From: a virus
Length of the DNA: 21,352 nt
Reading direction: 5' to 3' (one strand)
Virus record (IMG/VR): IMGVR_UViG_3300020084_000129
Location: 1-21,352 of that record
A program made the translations under genes and the position numbers. Position 1 is the stretch's first letter. Each line of letters starts with the position of its first letter. Positions 5,555-13,645 of this stretch are shown here, piece after piece. Below the pieces are notes generated by a model that searched no databases, had not been told where the DNA came from, and saw nothing but the letters and a program-made list of their open reading frames with translations.

Positions 5555-8046
5555 GATTTTATACTAATGTTCAATTGGTCGGAAACGACTTTTTGATTCG
5601 TGGATATGACAATGGAAAAAGTTTTATGACTCGGGAGAAGTACTCTCCCACACTTTTTCTTGCCTCTAAAGAACAGGGTCAATATAAAACTCTTGATGAT
5701 ATCTATGTCAAGCCAGTTCAACCTGGAACTGTGGGTGACTGTCGGGAGTTTTATAAAAAGTATGATGGTGTAGAAAATTTTAAAATTTACGGCAATAATC
5801 GATTCATCTATCAGTATATCTCTGATAAGTATCCTGAGGATGAAATCAAATTTGATATTTCTAAAATTAAGATCTTTACGATTGATATTGAGGTTGCCTC
5901 AGAAAATGGTTTCCCCAATGTGAGGGATTGTGCTGAAGAACTTCTTACAATTTCAATTCAAGACTATGCTACCAAGCAGATTACTACTTGGGGTGTTAAA
6001 CGTTTTTTAAACAAACAGAAGAATGTAGAATACATCTATTGTTCTGATGAGCGGGATCTTATTAATAGATTTTTGTATTTCTGGGAAAATAATTTTCCAG
6101 AAGTAATTACTGGTTGGAACTGTAACCTGTATGATATTCCATATCTTGCAGGTAGGATTGAACGTATCTTTGATGAAAAAACCGCCAAACTTCTTTCTCC
6201 GTGGAAACTTCTAACTAAAAGTGAAGTTTTTATTTCTGGCAGATCCCACATATGCTACGACATTGGTGGTATTACAGTTCTAGATTATCTTGATCTTTAT
6301 AAAAAGTTTACTTATAAAGCGCAGGAATCTTATCGTCTAGATCATATTGCTTTTGTTGAACTTGGACAAAAGAAATTAGATCACTCTGAGTTTGAAACCT
6401 TTAAAGATTTTTATACTCAGGGATGGCAAAAGTTTGTAGAATACAATATTGTTGACGTAGAACTTGTTGACCGTTTGGAAGACAAAATGAAACTGGTTGA
6501 ACTTGCAATTACCATGGCATATGATGCTAAGGTAAATTATATGGATGTATTCTCACAGGTAAAAATGTGGGATAGTATTATCTACAATTATCTAAAGAAA
6601 CAGAACATTGTAGTTCCTCCAAAGAAAGAACACAAAAAAGATGCACAATATGCTGGTGCATATGTGAAGGAACCGATTCCTGGAAAGTATGATTGGGTAG
6701 TAAGCTTTGACCTTAACTCGCTATATCCCCATCTCATCATGCAATATAATATCTCACCAGAGACTTTAATCGCACATAGACATTCCACTGCAACTGTTGA
6801 TAGGTTGTTGAATAAAGAGCTTGATCTTTCTGATCTTTATGGTCAAACACTTTGTCCGAATGGTGCATTATTTGATACAAATCGCCAAGGGTTTCTTCCC
6901 AAATTAATGGATAAGATCTATCAGGAACGAACCATCTACAAAAAAAAGATGATTGCTGCTCAAAAGGAATATGAAAAAACTCCTACGAATGCATTGAAAA
7001 AAGAGATTGCTCGATGCAATAACATTCAAATGGCACGTAAGATTCAACTTAACTCTGCCTATGGTGCTATTGGTAATCAATACTTCAGGTATTATAAACT
7101 TGAAAATGCGGAAGCAATCACTTTATCTGGACAGCTCTCAATTCGTTGGATTGAACGTAAAGTTAATAAATATTTCAATAAGGTTCTTAAAACAGACAAC
7201 GTTGACTACGTGATTGCGGTAGATACTGATTCTATCTATCTTAATCTTGGTGGTTTCGTTGATAAAGTTTTTGCTGGCAAAAATCCAGACACAGAAACAA
7301 TCGTAAACTTCTTGGATAAAGTCTGCCAAAAAGAACTTGAACCTTATATTGATACATCGTATCAAGAACTTGCAACTTATGTAAACGCTTTTGAACAGAA
7401 GATGTTTATGAAGCGTGAAACAATTGCTGATCGTGGTATTTGGACTGCCAAGAAGAGATACATTCTCAATGTATGGGACAGTGAAGGTGTTCGTTTCTCG
7501 GAACCTAAACTCAAAATTATGGGTCTTGAGGCTATCAAATCATCAACACCAGCAGCTTGCAGAACTAAAATTAAAGAAGCACTTAAACTAATTATGACAG
7601 CAACTGAAGCTGATGTCATAAAATTTATTCAAGATTTCAAAAAAGAATTTCCATCATTACCAATTGATCAAATAGCATTTCCTAGAACGGCAAGCGATGT
7701 TGAGAAGTGGAAGTGCTCAAACAGCATTTACAAAAAATCAACACCGATTCATGTACGTGGTGCATTGCTTTTCAATTACTACGTTAAACAAAATAAACTT
7801 ACTCATAAGTATGCGTTGATTAATAATGGTGAGAAGATTAAATTTATGTATTTGAAGACACCAAACCCAATCCGAGAAAATGTAATCACATTTATTCAAG
7901 AATTTCCTAAGGAACTTGGGTTAAATCAATACATCGATTATTCATTGCAATTTGACAAATCCTTCATGGATCCGCTAAAATCGATATTAGATTGTATTGG
8001 ATGGAAATCTGAACAACGTGGTTCATTAGAAAACTTTTTTGCTTAG
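5551..8046 (+). CDS. 43: DNA polymerase, family B, with 3'-5' exonuclease (gp43)
   Basis: The replicative polymerase, 831 residues (T4: 898; cyanophage versions are of this length). Exonuclease motifs: Exo I FTIDIEVA with D112 and E114, Exo II TGWNCNLYDIPYL, Exo III YNIVDVELVDRL. Polymerase motifs: A SFDLNSLYPHL with D387, B KIQLNSAYGAIGNQ, C AVDTDSIY with D558 and D560, then KKRYILNVWD. The C-terminus RGSLENFFA resembles the clamp-binding tail by which T4 gp43 docks on gp45. The start at 5551 lies in an ATGA overlap with the preceding gene; open frame upstream of it only extends into that gene. The gene is intact, with no split, intron or intein, although this locus is often invaded in T4-like phages. 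Confidence 0.98.
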   Translation: MRFYTNVQLVGNDFLIRGYDNGKSFMTREKYSPTLFLASKEQGQYKTLDDIYVKPVQPGTVGDCREFYKKYDGVENFKIYGNNRFIYQYISDKYPEDEIKFDISKIKIFTIDIEVASENGFPNVRDCAEELLTISIQDYATKQITTWGVKRFLNKQKNVEYIYCSDERDLINRFLYFWENNFPEVITGWNCNLYDIPYLAGRIERIFDEKTAKLLSPWKLLTKSEVFISGRSHICYDIGGITVLDYLDLYKKFTYKAQESYRLDHIAFVELGQKKLDHSEFETFKDFYTQGWQKFVEYNIVDVELVDRLEDKMKLVELAITMAYDAKVNYMDVFSQVKMWDSIIYNYLKKQNIVVPPKKEHKKDAQYAGAYVKEPIPGKYDWVVSFDLNSLYPHLIMQYNISPETLIAHRHSTATVDRLLNKELDLSDLYGQTLCPNGALFDTNRQGFLPKLMDKIYQERTIYKKKMIAAQKEYEKTPTNALKKEIARCNNIQMARKIQLNSAYGAIGNQYFRYYKLENAEAITLSGQLSIRWIERKVNKYFNKVLKTDNVDYVIAVDTDSIYLNLGGFVDKVFAGKNPDTETIVNFLDKVCQKELEPYIDTSYQELATYVNAFEQKMFMKRETIADRGIWTAKKRYILNVWDSEGVRFSEPKLKIMGLEAIKSSTPAACRTKIKEALKLIMTATEADVIKFIQDFKKEFPSLPIDQIAFPRTASDVEKWKCSNSIYKKSTPIHVRGALLFNYYVKQNKLTHKYALINNGEKIKFMYLKTPNPIRENVITFIQEFPKELGLNQYIDYSLQFDKSFMDPLKSILDCIGWKSEQRGSLENFFA

Positions 8047-8053
8047 GAGAATT

Positions 8054-9055
8054 ATGGATTTTTTAAAAGACATTGTAAAGGAAATCGGTGGCGAGTATAC
8101 ACAACTTGCTTCTGATATTGAGGAGACCGAGACTTATGTTGACACGGGTTCGTACATTTTTAATGCACTGGTTTCAGGTAGCATATTTGGTGGTGTATCT
8201 GGGAATAAGATTACTGCTATTGCTGGTGAGTCTTCTACTGGAAAGACTTTCTTTTCTCTCGCTGTGGTTAAGAATTTTCTTGATACTCATCCCGATGGTT
8301 ATTGTCTCTACTTTGATACTGAAGCTGCAGTTACTAAGTCCCTTCTAGAAAGTCGTGGTATTGATCTGAGTCGTTTGGTTGTTGTGAATGTTGTAACTAT
8401 TGAAGAATTCCGTAGCAAGGCACTCAAGGCAGTGGATATTTACTTAAAAAAACCTGAAGGAGAACGCAAACCTTGCATGTTTGTATTAGACTCTTTGGGT
8501 ATGCTTTCCACAGAGAAAGAGATCACCGATGCACTGAACGATAAACAAGTTCGTGACATGACCAAATCTCAATTGGTCAAGGGTGCATTCCGAATGCTTA
8601 CTCTCAAGTTGGGTCAGGCAAACATTCCAATGTTAGTTACGAACCACACTTACGATGTCATCGGTGCTTATGTTCCTACTAAAGAGATGGGTGGTGGTAG
8701 TGGTCTTAAGTATGCCGCTTCTACTATCATATATCTCAGTAAGAAAAAAGAGAAAGATGGAACGGAAGTGGTTGGAAACATTATCAAGGCTAAGACTGCT
8801 AAGTCTCGTTTAAGTAAGGAGAATATGGACGTTGAAATCCGTTTATTTTATGATGAGCGCGGTCTTGATCGTTACTACGGTCTTTTGGAACTTGGTGAGA
8901 TTGGTGGACTCTGGAAGAATGTAGCAGGTCGTTATGAGATGGACGGTAAGAAAATTTATGCCAAACAGATTTTAGCTGAACCTGAAAAATACTTCACTCC
9001 AGAAGTAATGCAAGCCCTTGATGAAATTGCACATAAAGAATTCTGTTATGGATAA
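8054..9055 (+). CDS. uvsX: UvsX RecA-like recombinase
   Basis: UvsX coats single-stranded DNA and catalyses strand exchange in recombination-dependent replication and repair. The 333-residue product has Walker A GESSTGKT (58-65), a Walker B VLDSLGML strand, and a loop NHTYDVIGAYVPTKEMGGGSGLKY typical of UvsX DNA-binding loop 2. The start at 8054 has AGGAG at 8045-8049 and begins 7 bases after the polymerase stop. The gene end overlaps helicase gene 41 by 8 bases. Slightly shorter than T4 UvsX (391), as in other cyanophages. Confidence 0.97.
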   Translation: MDFLKDIVKEIGGEYTQLASDIEETETYVDTGSYIFNALVSGSIFGGVSGNKITAIAGESSTGKTFFSLAVVKNFLDTHPDGYCLYFDTEAAVTKSLLESRGIDLSRLVVVNVVTIEEFRSKALKAVDIYLKKPEGERKPCMFVLDSLGMLSTEKEITDALNDKQVRDMTKSQLVKGAFRMLTLKLGQANIPMLVTNHTYDVIGAYVPTKEMGGGSGLKYAASTIIYLSKKKEKDGTEVVGNIIKAKTAKSRLSKENMDVEIRLFYDERGLDRYYGLLELGEIGGLWKNVAGRYEMDGKKIYAKQILAEPEKYFTPEVMQALDEIAHKEFCYG

Positions 9056-10418
9056 AATCGAGACAACTATTCTCAAAAATTTAATTTTTAATGAACCTTA
9101 TTGTAGAAAGGTATTACCTTTCATTAAACCTGAATACTTTAGTGAAAAAATTGAGAGAGTTGTTTTTGAAGAAATAGCTAAGTTTTTAACTCAATATGAA
9201 AACTTAGCTACCAAAGAAATTCTTTTTATTGAAGTGGATAATCGTCGTGATTTAAGTGAATCGGAAAGTAAGGACATTCTTACTTTGATTAGAACTTTAG
9301 ATCCTGATGAAATCAGTCTTGAATGGTTGGTTGATACCACTGAAAAGTGGTGCCGTGAACGTGCCATTTATTTGGCACTCATGGAATCTATTCACATTGC
9401 TGATGATGACAGTGGGAAGAAGAGTAAAGATTCTATTCCACACATTCTCAGTGAAGCATTAGGCGTATCCTTTGACCACAATGTTGGTCATGATTACATT
9501 CAAAATTACGAAGAACGTTATGATTTCTATCACAAGCAAGAGGACAAAATTCCCTTTGATCTTGAATACTTTAACAAAATTACGAAGGGTGGCATCCCTA
9601 ACAAAACTCTTAACATCGCTCTTGCTGGTACGGGTGTCGGCAAATCTCTATTCATGTGCCATGTGGCTAGCTCCATCCTGCTCCAGGGACGGAACGTTCT
9701 GTACATTACGTTGGAAATGGCAGAGGAAAAAATTGCTGAACGAATTGACGCAAACTTATTGAATGTAAACATTAAAGATTTGCAGGATCTTTCTAAACCT
9801 ATGTTTGAATCTAAGATTACTGCAATATCTAAAAAGACTCAAGGTAAACTTATTATTAAAGAATACCCTACTGCATCAGCACATGTTGGACACTTTAAGA
9901 CTCTTCTCAATGAGCTGAGTATGAAGAAAACTTTTAAACCAGATGTTATTTTTATAGATTATCTGAATATCTGTGCCTCATCTAGATATAAGGGGAGTGT
10001 TGTAAACAGCTACACGTATGTTAAAGCTATTGCTGAGGAGCTTCGTGGTCTTGCTGTGGAATGTAATGTTCCTATTGTCTCCGCTACCCAAACTACTCGC
10101 TCAGGTTATGGGTCTTCTGATGTTGAACTTACTGATACTAGTGAGTCCTTTGGTCTCCCTGCTACTGCTGATCTTATGTTTGCCCTTATTAGCACAGAGG
10201 AATTGGAACAGTTGGGACAGATTATGGTGAAACAATTGAAGAATCGATATAATGATCCAACAATGAATAAAAGATTTATGGTTGGAATTGATCGTGCAAA
10301 AATGCGTCTCTATGATGTTGAGCAGTCAGCACAGAAAGATCTGGTTGACAGCGGACAAGAAGAGGAGTATAATAGTAAAGAAACCAAAACAGCAAAATTT
10401 GAGGGGTTTAAATTTTAA
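9048..10418 (+). CDS. 41: Replicative DNA helicase, DnaB-type (gp41)
   Basis: Hexameric 5'-3' helicase that unwinds the fork and recruits primase gp61. The 456-residue protein has an N-terminal helical domain (about 1-150) and a RecA-fold ATPase domain with Walker A AGTGVGKS (193-200), the TLEMAEEKIAERIDANL helix, Walker B DVIFIDYLN and the late motif KRFMVGIDRAKMRLYDVEQ, all as in gp41. ATG 9048 lies inside the end of uvsX (8-base overlap), which suggests coupling; the upstream in-frame ATG at 9018 would extend 10 residues further into uvsX. The stop overlaps the MazG start in TAATG. Confidence 0.96.
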   Translation: MDKIETTILKNLIFNEPYCRKVLPFIKPEYFSEKIERVVFEEIAKFLTQYENLATKEILFIEVDNRRDLSESESKDILTLIRTLDPDEISLEWLVDTTEKWCRERAIYLALMESIHIADDDSGKKSKDSIPHILSEALGVSFDHNVGHDYIQNYEERYDFYHKQEDKIPFDLEYFNKITKGGIPNKTLNIALAGTGVGKSLFMCHVASSILLQGRNVLYITLEMAEEKIAERIDANLLNVNIKDLQDLSKPMFESKITAISKKTQGKLIIKEYPTASAHVGHFKTLLNELSMKKTFKPDVIFIDYLNICASSRYKGSVVNSYTYVKAIAEELRGLAVECNVPIVSATQTTRSGYGSSDVELTDTSESFGLPATADLMFALISTEELEQLGQIMVKQLKNRYNDPTMNKRFMVGIDRAKMRLYDVEQSAQKDLVDSGQEEEYNSKETKTAKFEGFKF

Positions 10419-10828
10419 TGGAAAAGCAAATTGATTTTAGTCGTTATGTTCACTTTGTTGATGCTGTAACTTCTGATGCATCAAAAGATTTTGTTGCTCT
10501 TTCTGATCGTCTGGTTGAACTTGATGCAAAGGGGGCAAATATTGAACGACTCCTGACTGCTGCCGTTGGTATCAATGCTGAAGGTGGTGAGTTTATGGAG
10601 ATTGTCAAGAAAATGATCTTTCAAGGCAAACCCTTCAATGAAGATAATCGAGAACATCTGATTATCGAACTGGGTGATATTATGTGGTATGTTGCTCAAG
10701 CATGTAAGGCATTGGAAGTTAGTATGGATGATGTGGTTGCTAGGAACGTTCAGAAACTTATGAAGCGTTACCCTGAAGGATACTTTGATGTTTATTATTC
10801 TGAAAATCGTGCAGAGGATGACCGATGA
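10418..10828 (+). CDS. mazG: MazG-like nucleotide pyrophosphohydrolase
   Basis: A 136-residue all-alpha NTP pyrophosphatase. The metal-binding pattern is visible as EGGE (E55, E58), a further acidic residue E61, and ELGDIMWYV with E84 and D87. Cyanophage MazG was first proposed to degrade ppGpp, but published biochemistry on a cyanophage enzyme showed preference for deoxynucleoside triphosphates such as dGTP and dCTP, which would fit recycling of G+C-rich host DNA. It starts in a TAATG overlap with gene 41, with GAGGGG at 10401-10406 upstream. Tight coupling to helicase and polymerase supports a role in nucleotide metabolism during replication. Confidence 0.9.
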   Translation: MEKQIDFSRYVHFVDAVTSDASKDFVALSDRLVELDAKGANIERLLTAAVGINAEGGEFMEIVKKMIFQGKPFNEDNREHLIIELGDIMWYVAQACKALEVSMDDVVARNVQKLMKRYPEGYFDVYYSENRAEDDR

Positions 10829-10849
10829 CTAAATAATTAAAAATGTATA

Positions 10850-11104
10850 ATGCCACCTACATTACGAGTTATTTTTGATCAATTTTTGCAAAAGTATTTG
10901 CAAACAAATAAACGTATAGTAAATGATAGAGATGCAATGATTGATTTGTATCTCTATTTTTCGGCATTTATGGATACAAAGATCAAATTAAAACGTAATA
11001 AATATGATATAGATAAGTATACCAAACTTAAAAAGTTAGGTATACAATACATCAAACAAGAACCTAAAACAATTTTAAATTATTTAAAAACCATAACACC
11101 ATGA
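10850..11104 (+). CDS. Hypothetical protein, 84 aa, basic
   Basis: Begins MPPTLRVIFDQFLQKYLQ and is rich in Lys, Tyr and Ile, with a predicted helical pattern and a basic middle (KIKLKRNKYDIDKYTKLKKLG). No signal peptide, membrane span or recognisable domain. The start at 10850 has no clear Shine-Dalgarno. The stop overlaps the next start (ATGA at 11101), so the two are probably translated together. Base composition is more A+T-rich than the helicase gene. Function unknown. Confidence 0.65.
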   Translation: MPPTLRVIFDQFLQKYLQTNKRIVNDRDAMIDLYLYFSAFMDTKIKLKRNKYDIDKYTKLKKLGIQYIKQEPKTILNYLKTITP

Positions 11105-11370
11105 GAAGTTTTTTAGATTTCATTTCAGAAGCAAAATCTAAAATACCAGTTCTTGAATCTGTTCAAGAAGATATTGATCTTTTTTATTCTGAGGAAGATC
11201 TTCGTGAGCATTATATTGCTGGTGAAATTTTTAATGAAGGATGTTTGATTGAGCAGATTTCAACTGGTAAAGTTGGAACTGTTATGCGTCGCGGAACAAA
11301 TTATTTAATTTGTCTTACTGATGAAGGTGAGTTATTTAAACCATGGATAAGCGATTCTAAAGAAATTTAA
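11101..11370 (+). CDS. Candidate capsid internal protein with CTS-like N-terminus, 89 aa
   Basis: The N-terminus MRSFLDFISEA closely matches the capsid-targeting sequence of T4 internal proteins (IPIII starts MKTYQEFIAEA). It includes an I-S-E|A site fitting the consensus L/I-x-E|A/G cut by prohead protease gp21. Cleavage would leave 79 residues, about the size of mature T4 IPI. The rest ends in a compact beta-type segment, GKVGTVMRRGTNYLICLTDEGELFKPWI, that I associate with other cyanophage proteins. The start is in an ATGA overlap. If the reading is right, the protein is packed in the head and delivered to the host with DNA. The role is inferred from the N-terminus and size only. Confidence 0.72.
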   Translation: MRSFLDFISEAKSKIPVLESVQEDIDLFYSEEDLREHYIAGEIFNEGCLIEQISTGKVGTVMRRGTNYLICLTDEGELFKPWISDSKEI

Positions 11371-11376
11371 TAAATA
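11369..11376 (+). promoter_or_regulatory. Candidate T4-type late promoter
   Basis: AATAAATA at 11369-11376, repeated by overlap at 11373-11380, lies about 35 bases before the ATG at 11412. That is the same spacing as the TATAAATA before 13089. The region is very A+T-rich, so the exact element is uncertain. Confidence 0.5.
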
Positions 11377-11411
11377 AATATATAAAATAGAAAAAAATTA
11401 CTAGTAGGAAT

Positions 11412-12785
11412 ATGTCTAATCCTTGGCAGCAAATATTTGAATCACACAGAGAACAAATTGAGCAAGAATATATTGCTGAAAAGTATGGTCAGCACAAGAG
11501 CGATGAAAGTCAAGAGACTCAAGCTCTTTATGATCTTCGTAACAAATTGAAGAACATGGGTAAGGACGCAGTGGTTGCATACCTTAAGCGTTCTAAAATG
11601 TCTCCTGAAAGAAAGGCAAGACTTGCTAGAGAATTGGGAATTAATATTACTGAAGAATTTGTAGATGCTCAGCATAATTCTTATGAATTGGAAGGTGATT
11701 CTTTTGAAGCACTTCAAGAAGAAGCAAAAGTTCTTGTAAGAGTTACTAAGGAAGATGGATCTGTATTCCAAAAGAAAATCCCAGCATCGCAATTAGATGA
11801 TTATAGAAAGAGATATAAGACTGTAGTAGTTGTTGGTGGATCTGAGCAATCCAAAACGAATGTTACTGCAAAGAATGAAGAGTATGTAAGTGAGGCTAAA
11901 AAGAAAAAGCCAGCACGTTGGTGGGATAATGATGGTGACGGCATAGGCTATGAGCCAGGCGAAGTATCTGGTAAGTTTAAAAGAAAAACAAAGAAAGAAG
12001 AATATTCAGATTGGAGATCTGAAGTTCCTGAAATTGCGGAAGCAACTAAAGCTCAAAAAAGTGTAGAAGGAAAAGCTCACGCCTCTTATGAAAACCAAGA
12101 GGGAGAGAAAAAAAAAAGGAAAAAGAAGTCCGCTAAGTCCGAGTGTAGTTGTTCACATGAAGTAAAGGAAGCTGCTGAGATTCTCGCTTACGAACTTGGT
12201 GGGGATCTTGTTGATATTAAGGAATATGTAAAAGCTGCTACTAGTGTCATTAAAGCTTTTGTTAGACCAAAGCCTATAGTGATACCTCAAGTTCCATTTA
12301 TTAGACCAACTAAACCAGGTCCAATTGTACCTGCAACACCGCAGCCAGCCCCAGTTCCTGCACCTAAGCCTGGAAAACCTGTTCCTGCACCTAAGCCTGA
12401 AAAACCAGTGCCCTCACCTAAGCCTGGTAAGCCAACTAAACCAGAACCACAAACAAAACCCCAACCTCAACCTCGACCAGCTATCAATCCAACAAAAACT
12501 GGAATATTGGTTAAAATTGACCCAAAAACAGGAGCAATAACTGGTGGTCAAACACAACCACAAACAAAACCACAAACAAAAGCACAACTACCCTTAACAA
12601 CACTTAAACCACCAAAGGGAAGAGGACCAGGTCCTGGTACTGGTGGTAGAATACCAGGAGGGCTACCAAATTTATGTACGCCAATTCCAAATCCTTTAAC
12701 TGGAAGACTGCAACTTCCACCATGGTGCAAAACAAAACCTTACTTACATGATCCAGTTGCTGACCCAGGAAGACTAAAACTTTGA
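11412..12785 (+). CDS. Proline-rich, probably virion-associated protein, 457 aa
   Basis: Modular protein of unknown function. Residues 1-75 are a charged helical region (MSNPWQQIFESHREQIEQ). About 105-140 is a small domain ending KRYKTVVVVGG. At about 168-190 WWDNDGDGIGYEPGEVSGKFK contains a DxDGDG calcium-loop-like motif. A Lys-rich stretch follows, then a CSCS pair near 244. The last 170 residues are Pro/Lys/Gln-rich with tandem VPAPKPGKP units and Gly-rich spacers. Several I/V-x-E|A sequences (EIAEA, YVSEA) resemble prohead-protease sites. A late promoter candidate lies upstream. TAGGA at 11405-11409 is unusually close to the ATG. A structural, head- or tail-associated role is plausible but unproven. 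Confidence 0.82.
   Translation: MSNPWQQIFESHREQIEQEYIAEKYGQHKSDESQETQALYDLRNKLKNMGKDAVVAYLKRSKMSPERKARLARELGINITEEFVDAQHNSYELEGDSFEALQEEAKVLVRVTKEDGSVFQKKIPASQLDDYRKRYKTVVVVGGSEQSKTNVTAKNEEYVSEAKKKKPARWWDNDGDGIGYEPGEVSGKFKRKTKKEEYSDWRSEVPEIAEATKAQKSVEGKAHASYENQEGEKKKRKKKSAKSECSCSHEVKEAAEILAYELGGDLVDIKEYVKAATSVIKAFVRPKPIVIPQVPFIRPTKPGPIVPATPQPAPVPAPKPGKPVPAPKPEKPVPSPKPGKPTKPEPQTKPQPQPRPAINPTKTGILVKIDPKTGAITGGQTQPQTKPQTKAQLPLTTLKPPKGRGPGPGTGGRIPGGLPNLCTPIPNPLTGRLQLPPWCKTKPYLHDPVADPGRLKL
12354..12434 (+). repeat. Three 27-base tandem repeats coding for VPxPKPxKP
   Basis: Units at 12354-12380, 12381-12407 and 12408-12434 encode VPAPKPGKP, VPAPKPEKP and VPSPKPGKP. The first two are nearly identical in DNA; the third has more synonymous change. 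They form part of the proline-rich stalk of the 457-residue protein and could change in copy number. Confidence 0.9.
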
Positions 12786-12791
12786 TTTTTT

Positions 12792-12799
12792 TCTAAATA
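12792..12799 (+). promoter_or_regulatory. Weak late-promoter-like TCTAAATA
   Basis: One mismatch to TATAAATA, 24 bases between its end and the ATG at 12824. It lies just after the preceding stop. Support is only sequence similarity and spacing. Confidence 0.3.
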
Positions 12800-12823
12800 T
12801 ATTTGTCGAGTTCTGTGCATTTT

Positions 12824-13003
12824 ATGTCTGCAGCAATCGCATGGTGTCTTGCTAACCAAGCTTTAATCGCAACTGTTCTTTTTGCAGTTTCGGAAGGATT
12901 GGGAGCAAACCCAAAAGTAAAGTCAAACGGTATTCTTTCACTAGTTCTTCTTCAAACACAAGCAGTTCTGAAGAAAAAAGGTGCTCAAGATCTTACTCCA
13001 TGA
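12824..13003 (+). CDS. Small membrane protein, 59 aa, holin-like in outline
   Basis: MSAAIAWCLANQALIATVLFAVSEGLGANPKVKSN... has one hydrophobic segment (about 3-24), a short loop with GANPKVKSNGI, a second moderately hydrophobic helix (SLVLLQTQAVL) and a basic KKKG end. Small size, one or two membrane spans and a charged C-terminus are holin-like, and the pattern recurs in marine phages, but no holin family can be named. ATG 12824 is chosen; a TTG at 12803 would add seven residues. No clear Shine-Dalgarno. It is followed directly by a terminator, so it ends a transcription unit with the proline-rich gene. Confidence 0.72.
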   Translation: MSAAIAWCLANQALIATVLFAVSEGLGANPKVKSNGILSLVLLQTQAVLKKKGAQDLTP

Positions 13004-13025
13004 CTTTAAAATTGTAAAATCTTTC

Positions 13026-13048
13026 GGGATGTTTACATCCCCTTTTTT
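13026..13048 (+). terminator. Rho-independent terminator
   Basis: GGGATG (13026-13031), loop TTTA, CATCCC (13036-13041), then C and six T to 13048. It ends the unit carrying the proline-rich and small membrane proteins and abuts the next late promoter. Confidence 0.9.
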
Positions 13049-13055
13049 ATAAATA
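13048..13055 (+). promoter_or_regulatory. T4-type late promoter TATAAATA
   Basis: A perfect match to the late -10 consensus of T4-like phages, 33 bases between its end and the ATG at 13089. Its first T is the last base of the terminator's T-run. Confidence 0.8.
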
Positions 13056-13088
13056 CTTCTAGCAAAAAATTATTTCAGGGTAAGAAAC

Positions 13089-13634
13089 ATGGCTCTATGG
13101 GGTAATAAAGATAACATTGGAGCAGGTGGTACAGTAAATTTAAATTACGCCACCCGAATCGTAACTGGGTACGGTACAACTTTCGGTCAAGTTGGCGCAG
13201 CTAAAACTGGTGACATCATTCGCTTTGGTGTTAGAGGTGGAACTGGTTTATATTTTGGTAGTGCTGTTATTGTTGGAATTGCAAGCACTCAGCAAATCAC
13301 AATTGGCTCAACTGCCAATTTAAGTGGAGCTGCAATTGGCAATACCAGCTTTACAATTAATGAATCACCAATCTCAGCATATCAAGATAGCCAGTATTCT
13401 AGAAAGAGAGCTTCTGTTGGTTTAAATACTGCTGATCCCTTTGTATATGGTGTATCAAATGCTAGCCTCGCAGGTGCAGGCAATACTAGCTACACGAGTG
13501 GCATTCATGCAGGTTGGGTGGGAATTCAAACATATGTTGACATGCATGGTAAACTAAGAGTTAAGAAAGAAACCTTAGTTGCGTTGTCGGGCATTCAAAC
13601 TGGTAATCAGCCTAAGTTCCCAGGTCAACTATGA
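13089..13634 (+). CDS. Probable virion structural protein, 181 aa
   Basis: Begins MALWGNKDNIGAGGTVNLNYATRIVTGYGTTFG and is rich in Gly, Thr, Ser and Ile, with repeating short beta-strand patterns (GTGLYFGSAVIVGIAS, QQITIGSTANLSGAAIGNTSFTI). That composition is typical of phage neck, tail or decoration proteins, and similar proteins starting MALWGNKD are common in T4-like cyanophages. It has no signal peptide. Transcription from the TATAAATA at 13048-13055 supports late expression, and AGGG lies upstream of the ATG at about 13077-13080. Its exact place in the virion is not determined from sequence. It stands out as a late gene among early and middle replication genes. Confidence 0.82.
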   Translation: MALWGNKDNIGAGGTVNLNYATRIVTGYGTTFGQVGAAKTGDIIRFGVRGGTGLYFGSAVIVGIASTQQITIGSTANLSGAAIGNTSFTINESPISAYQDSQYSRKRASVGLNTADPFVYGVSNASLAGAGNTSYTSGIHAGWVGIQTYVDMHGKLRVKKETLVALSGIQTGNQPKFPGQL

Positions 13635-13645
13635 TTTAATAATAT

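Noticed and set aside
7165-7172. AATAAATA as a late promoter inside gene 43
   Set aside because: It lies in the middle of the polymerase coding sequence with no gene start downstream; A+T-rich codons explain it.
10846-10851. TATAAT as a promoter for the gene at 10850
   Set aside because: It overlaps the start codon itself and has no -35 element, so it cannot drive this gene.
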